Source of the DNA: Opitutaceae bacterium
Lineage (GTDB): Bacteria > Verrucomicrobiota > Verrucomicrobiae > Opitutales > Opitutaceae
Length of the DNA: 5,620 bases
Assembly (NCBI GenBank): GCA_031266495.1
Contig: JAISAX010000720.1
Span: 1-5,620, forward strand
Direction of reading: 5' to 3'
Positions 5,506-5,620 of the stretch are shown in pieces. The position numbers were made by a program, and so were the translations under genes. Position 1 is the stretch's first letter; every line of letters starts with the position of its first letter. The notes beneath the pieces were generated by a model. It made no database searches, was not told where the DNA came from, and worked only from the letters and a program-made list of their open reading frames with translations.

Positions 5506-5620
5506 CTATTCCCACGATTTGGAGAACTCCTCGTCCCCGAAGGCCTCGGCCAGACCGGATATCTGCCGCAACCTTAATACTTCGTCGGGGTCCATGCCGA
5601 GTTCCGTGCCGATGCGTTCG
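5506..5620 (-). CDS. C-terminal end of a ParB/IbrB-like protein (partial, runs off the right edge)
   Basis: Reading leftward from the right edge, one frame is open for 37 codons and ends at a TAG (5508-5506). The visible peptide is ERIGTELGMDPDEVLRLRQI followed by SGLAEAFGDEEFSKSWE. It is acidic and helical, and the ELGMDPDEVLRLRQI part looks like a short helix-turn-helix. This closely resembles, from memory, the C-terminal end of short ParB/sulfiredoxin-fold nuclease-domain proteins, including IbrB-type regulators, which commonly end in an FSxxW motif. The N-terminal ParB domain would lie outside the window, so the family call rests on the tail alone. It converges on the lyase-like gene and is probably unrelated to the sugar locus. 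Confidence 0.6.
   Translation of the reverse strand, partial: ERIGTELGMDPDEVLRLRQISGLAEAFGDEEFSKSWE

Overview
The window is a GC-rich, probably verrucomicrobial segment. An Opitutaceae-like organism fits best, but this is inference. The clues are a type IV prepilin-like protein with the C-terminal H-X9-DG motif that is greatly expanded in Verrucomicrobia, Lentisphaerae and Planctomycetes, a neighbouring oligogalacturonate-lyase-type beta-propeller, start codons without Shine-Dalgarno sequences, and short extragenic repeats of a type I associate with these genomes.

Layout from left to right. Positions 1-355 hold no convincing gene: an extreme C-tract (1-176), a small 7-nt-period repeat (about 187-213), and nested inverted and tandem repeats (245-324). 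An AraC/XylS regulator lies on the minus strand (356-1240). It diverges across 137 bp from a plus-strand series of four genes: a PfkB sugar kinase (1378-2301), a small transaldolase/fructose-6-phosphate-aldolase-family protein (2411-3058), an H-X9-DG prepilin-like protein (3230-3973) and an oligogalacturonate-lyase-like protein (4056-5222). A strong terminator-like hairpin (3065-3111) separates the kinase/aldolase pair from the prepilin/lyase pair. After 5222 comes about 280 bp of non-coding DNA packed with palindromes: a REP-like double hairpin, a C17 run next to a GC hairpin, a further hairpin and a second 7-nt-period array. At the right edge, on the minus strand, are the last 37 codons of a gene whose C-terminus resembles short ParB/IbrB-type proteins.

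Functionally the centre reads as a small carbohydrate-catabolism locus. The regulator would sense a sugar, the kinase would phosphorylate a sugar or sugar acid, the aldolase-family enzyme would cleave or transfer a C3 unit, and the lyase-like propeller would act in the cytoplasm on an unsaturated or uronic oligosaccharide. The substrate cannot be read from the sequence. Both enzymes whose family active sites I can align by eye depart from the textbook residues: the aldolase has Ala where FSA/transaldolase has its N-terminal Asp, and the lyase has Tyr where Ogl has a metal-binding Gln. They may therefore be repurposed relatives rather than the classical enzymes. I found no clear evidence of a wholly new system. 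The best leads are the altered active sites, the switch-like competing hairpins after the aldolase gene, the C-rich, SD-less gene junctions and the edge gene.
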